Source: Geoglobus sp.
GTDB lineage: Archaea; Halobacteriota; Archaeoglobi; Archaeoglobales; Archaeoglobaceae
Assembly: GCA_015523645.1 (NCBI GenBank)
Contig: WAJY01000023.1
Location: 1 to 5,692 of the forward strand
Reading direction: 5' to 3'
DNA length: 5,692 nt
In this document: positions 5,574 to 5,692 of the stretch, in pieces
Layout of the letters: the number at the start of each line of letters is the position of its first letter
How positions within the stretch are numbered: position 1 is the stretch's first letter
Notes under the pieces: model-generated
Database searches by the model: none
The model's input: only the letters and a program-made list of their open reading frames with translations
What the model was told of the DNA's origin: nothing
Made by a program: the position numbers and the translations under genes

Positions 5574-5692
5574 TATTCCCTCAACCCTGAAGTCATAAAA
5601 AACCACCTCAGCATCCCCACTTCTAATCCTGAATTTTTTGCTTCCATCAACACTCCCTATCACTTCAGCATTAAGCCCATGGGTTTTGAAAA
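5538..5692 (-). CDS. C-terminal part of a convergent gene, possibly PurM/AIR-synthase-related
   Basis: A minus-strand frame is open from the right edge to TAA at 5538-5540 (50 residues plus a partial codon). It reads FKTHGLNAEVIGSVDGSKKF, then a short strand-rich stretch (RIRSGDAEVVFYDFRVEGIL) and a polar tail. The pattern Gly-x-x-Ala-x-x-Ile-Gly-x-Val followed by a final two-strand hairpin resembles the C-terminal end of PurM/HypE/ThiL-like AIR-synthase-related proteins, but 50 residues are too few for a firm call. Its last 36 bp overlap the 3' end of the peptidase gene on the other strand. Confidence 0.55.
   Translation of the reverse strand, partial: FKTHGLNAEVIGSVDGSKKFRIRSGDAEVVFYDFRVEGILSEKCIDQEIG

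Overview
The window looks like chromosomal DNA from a hyperthermophilic euryarchaeon of the Archaeoglobales type (Archaeoglobus, Ferroglobus or Geoglobus relatives). Arg is mostly AGA/AGG and Ile is often ATA. Genes are packed with short overlaps, Shine-Dalgarno motifs resemble GGAGG or GGTGAT, and promoters look like archaeal BRE/TATA elements. The families also fit: an adenosine-specific kinase, an archaeal BCAT, an ACT-less homoserine dehydrogenase with a separate two-ACT protein, and an archaeal type II prepilin peptidase. From memory, Archaeoglobus fulgidus has the order BCAT, ACT protein, homoserine dehydrogenase, peptidase; this was not checked here. No rRNA, tRNA, CRISPR array or insertion sequence is visible.

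Left part (1-1072, minus strand). A tightly packed cluster reads right to left: the C-terminal piece of an ArsA/Mrp-like P-loop ATPase, a DUF59/MIP18-type protein, a one-helix membrane-anchored protein, and a partial ORF running off the left edge. The last two may be one gene broken by two homopolymer frameshifts. The ATPase fragment has lost its nucleotide-binding half. It abuts, head to head at about 1005-1040, the plus-strand C-terminal half of a leucine/valine/glutamate-type amino acid dehydrogenase (to 1645), which has also lost its N-terminal half. One deletion across a divergent gene pair and its promoters, or an assembly join, would explain both truncations.

Middle (1642-2469). Two genes lie on the minus strand. 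One is a small helical protein of about 66 aa with a good ribosome binding site but no normal start codon; its stop codon overlaps that of the dehydrogenase remnant. The other is an adenosine-specific kinase (DUF355 family). Its promoter is divergent from the BCAT operon, and midway between the two inferred TATA boxes sits a perfect 16-bp palindrome, the best regulatory candidate in the window.

Right part (2470-5573, plus strand). Four genes form a translationally coupled operon: branched-chain aminotransferase, two-ACT-domain protein, ACT-less homoserine dehydrogenase, and prepilin/preflagellin peptidase. The first three make biosynthetic sense together: homoserine leads to threonine and then isoleucine, BCAT does the final transamination, and the ACT protein is a likely amino-acid sensor. 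The membrane peptidase is the functional outlier. At the right edge a minus-strand gene, possibly PurM/AIR-synthase related, ends inside the peptidase 3' end.
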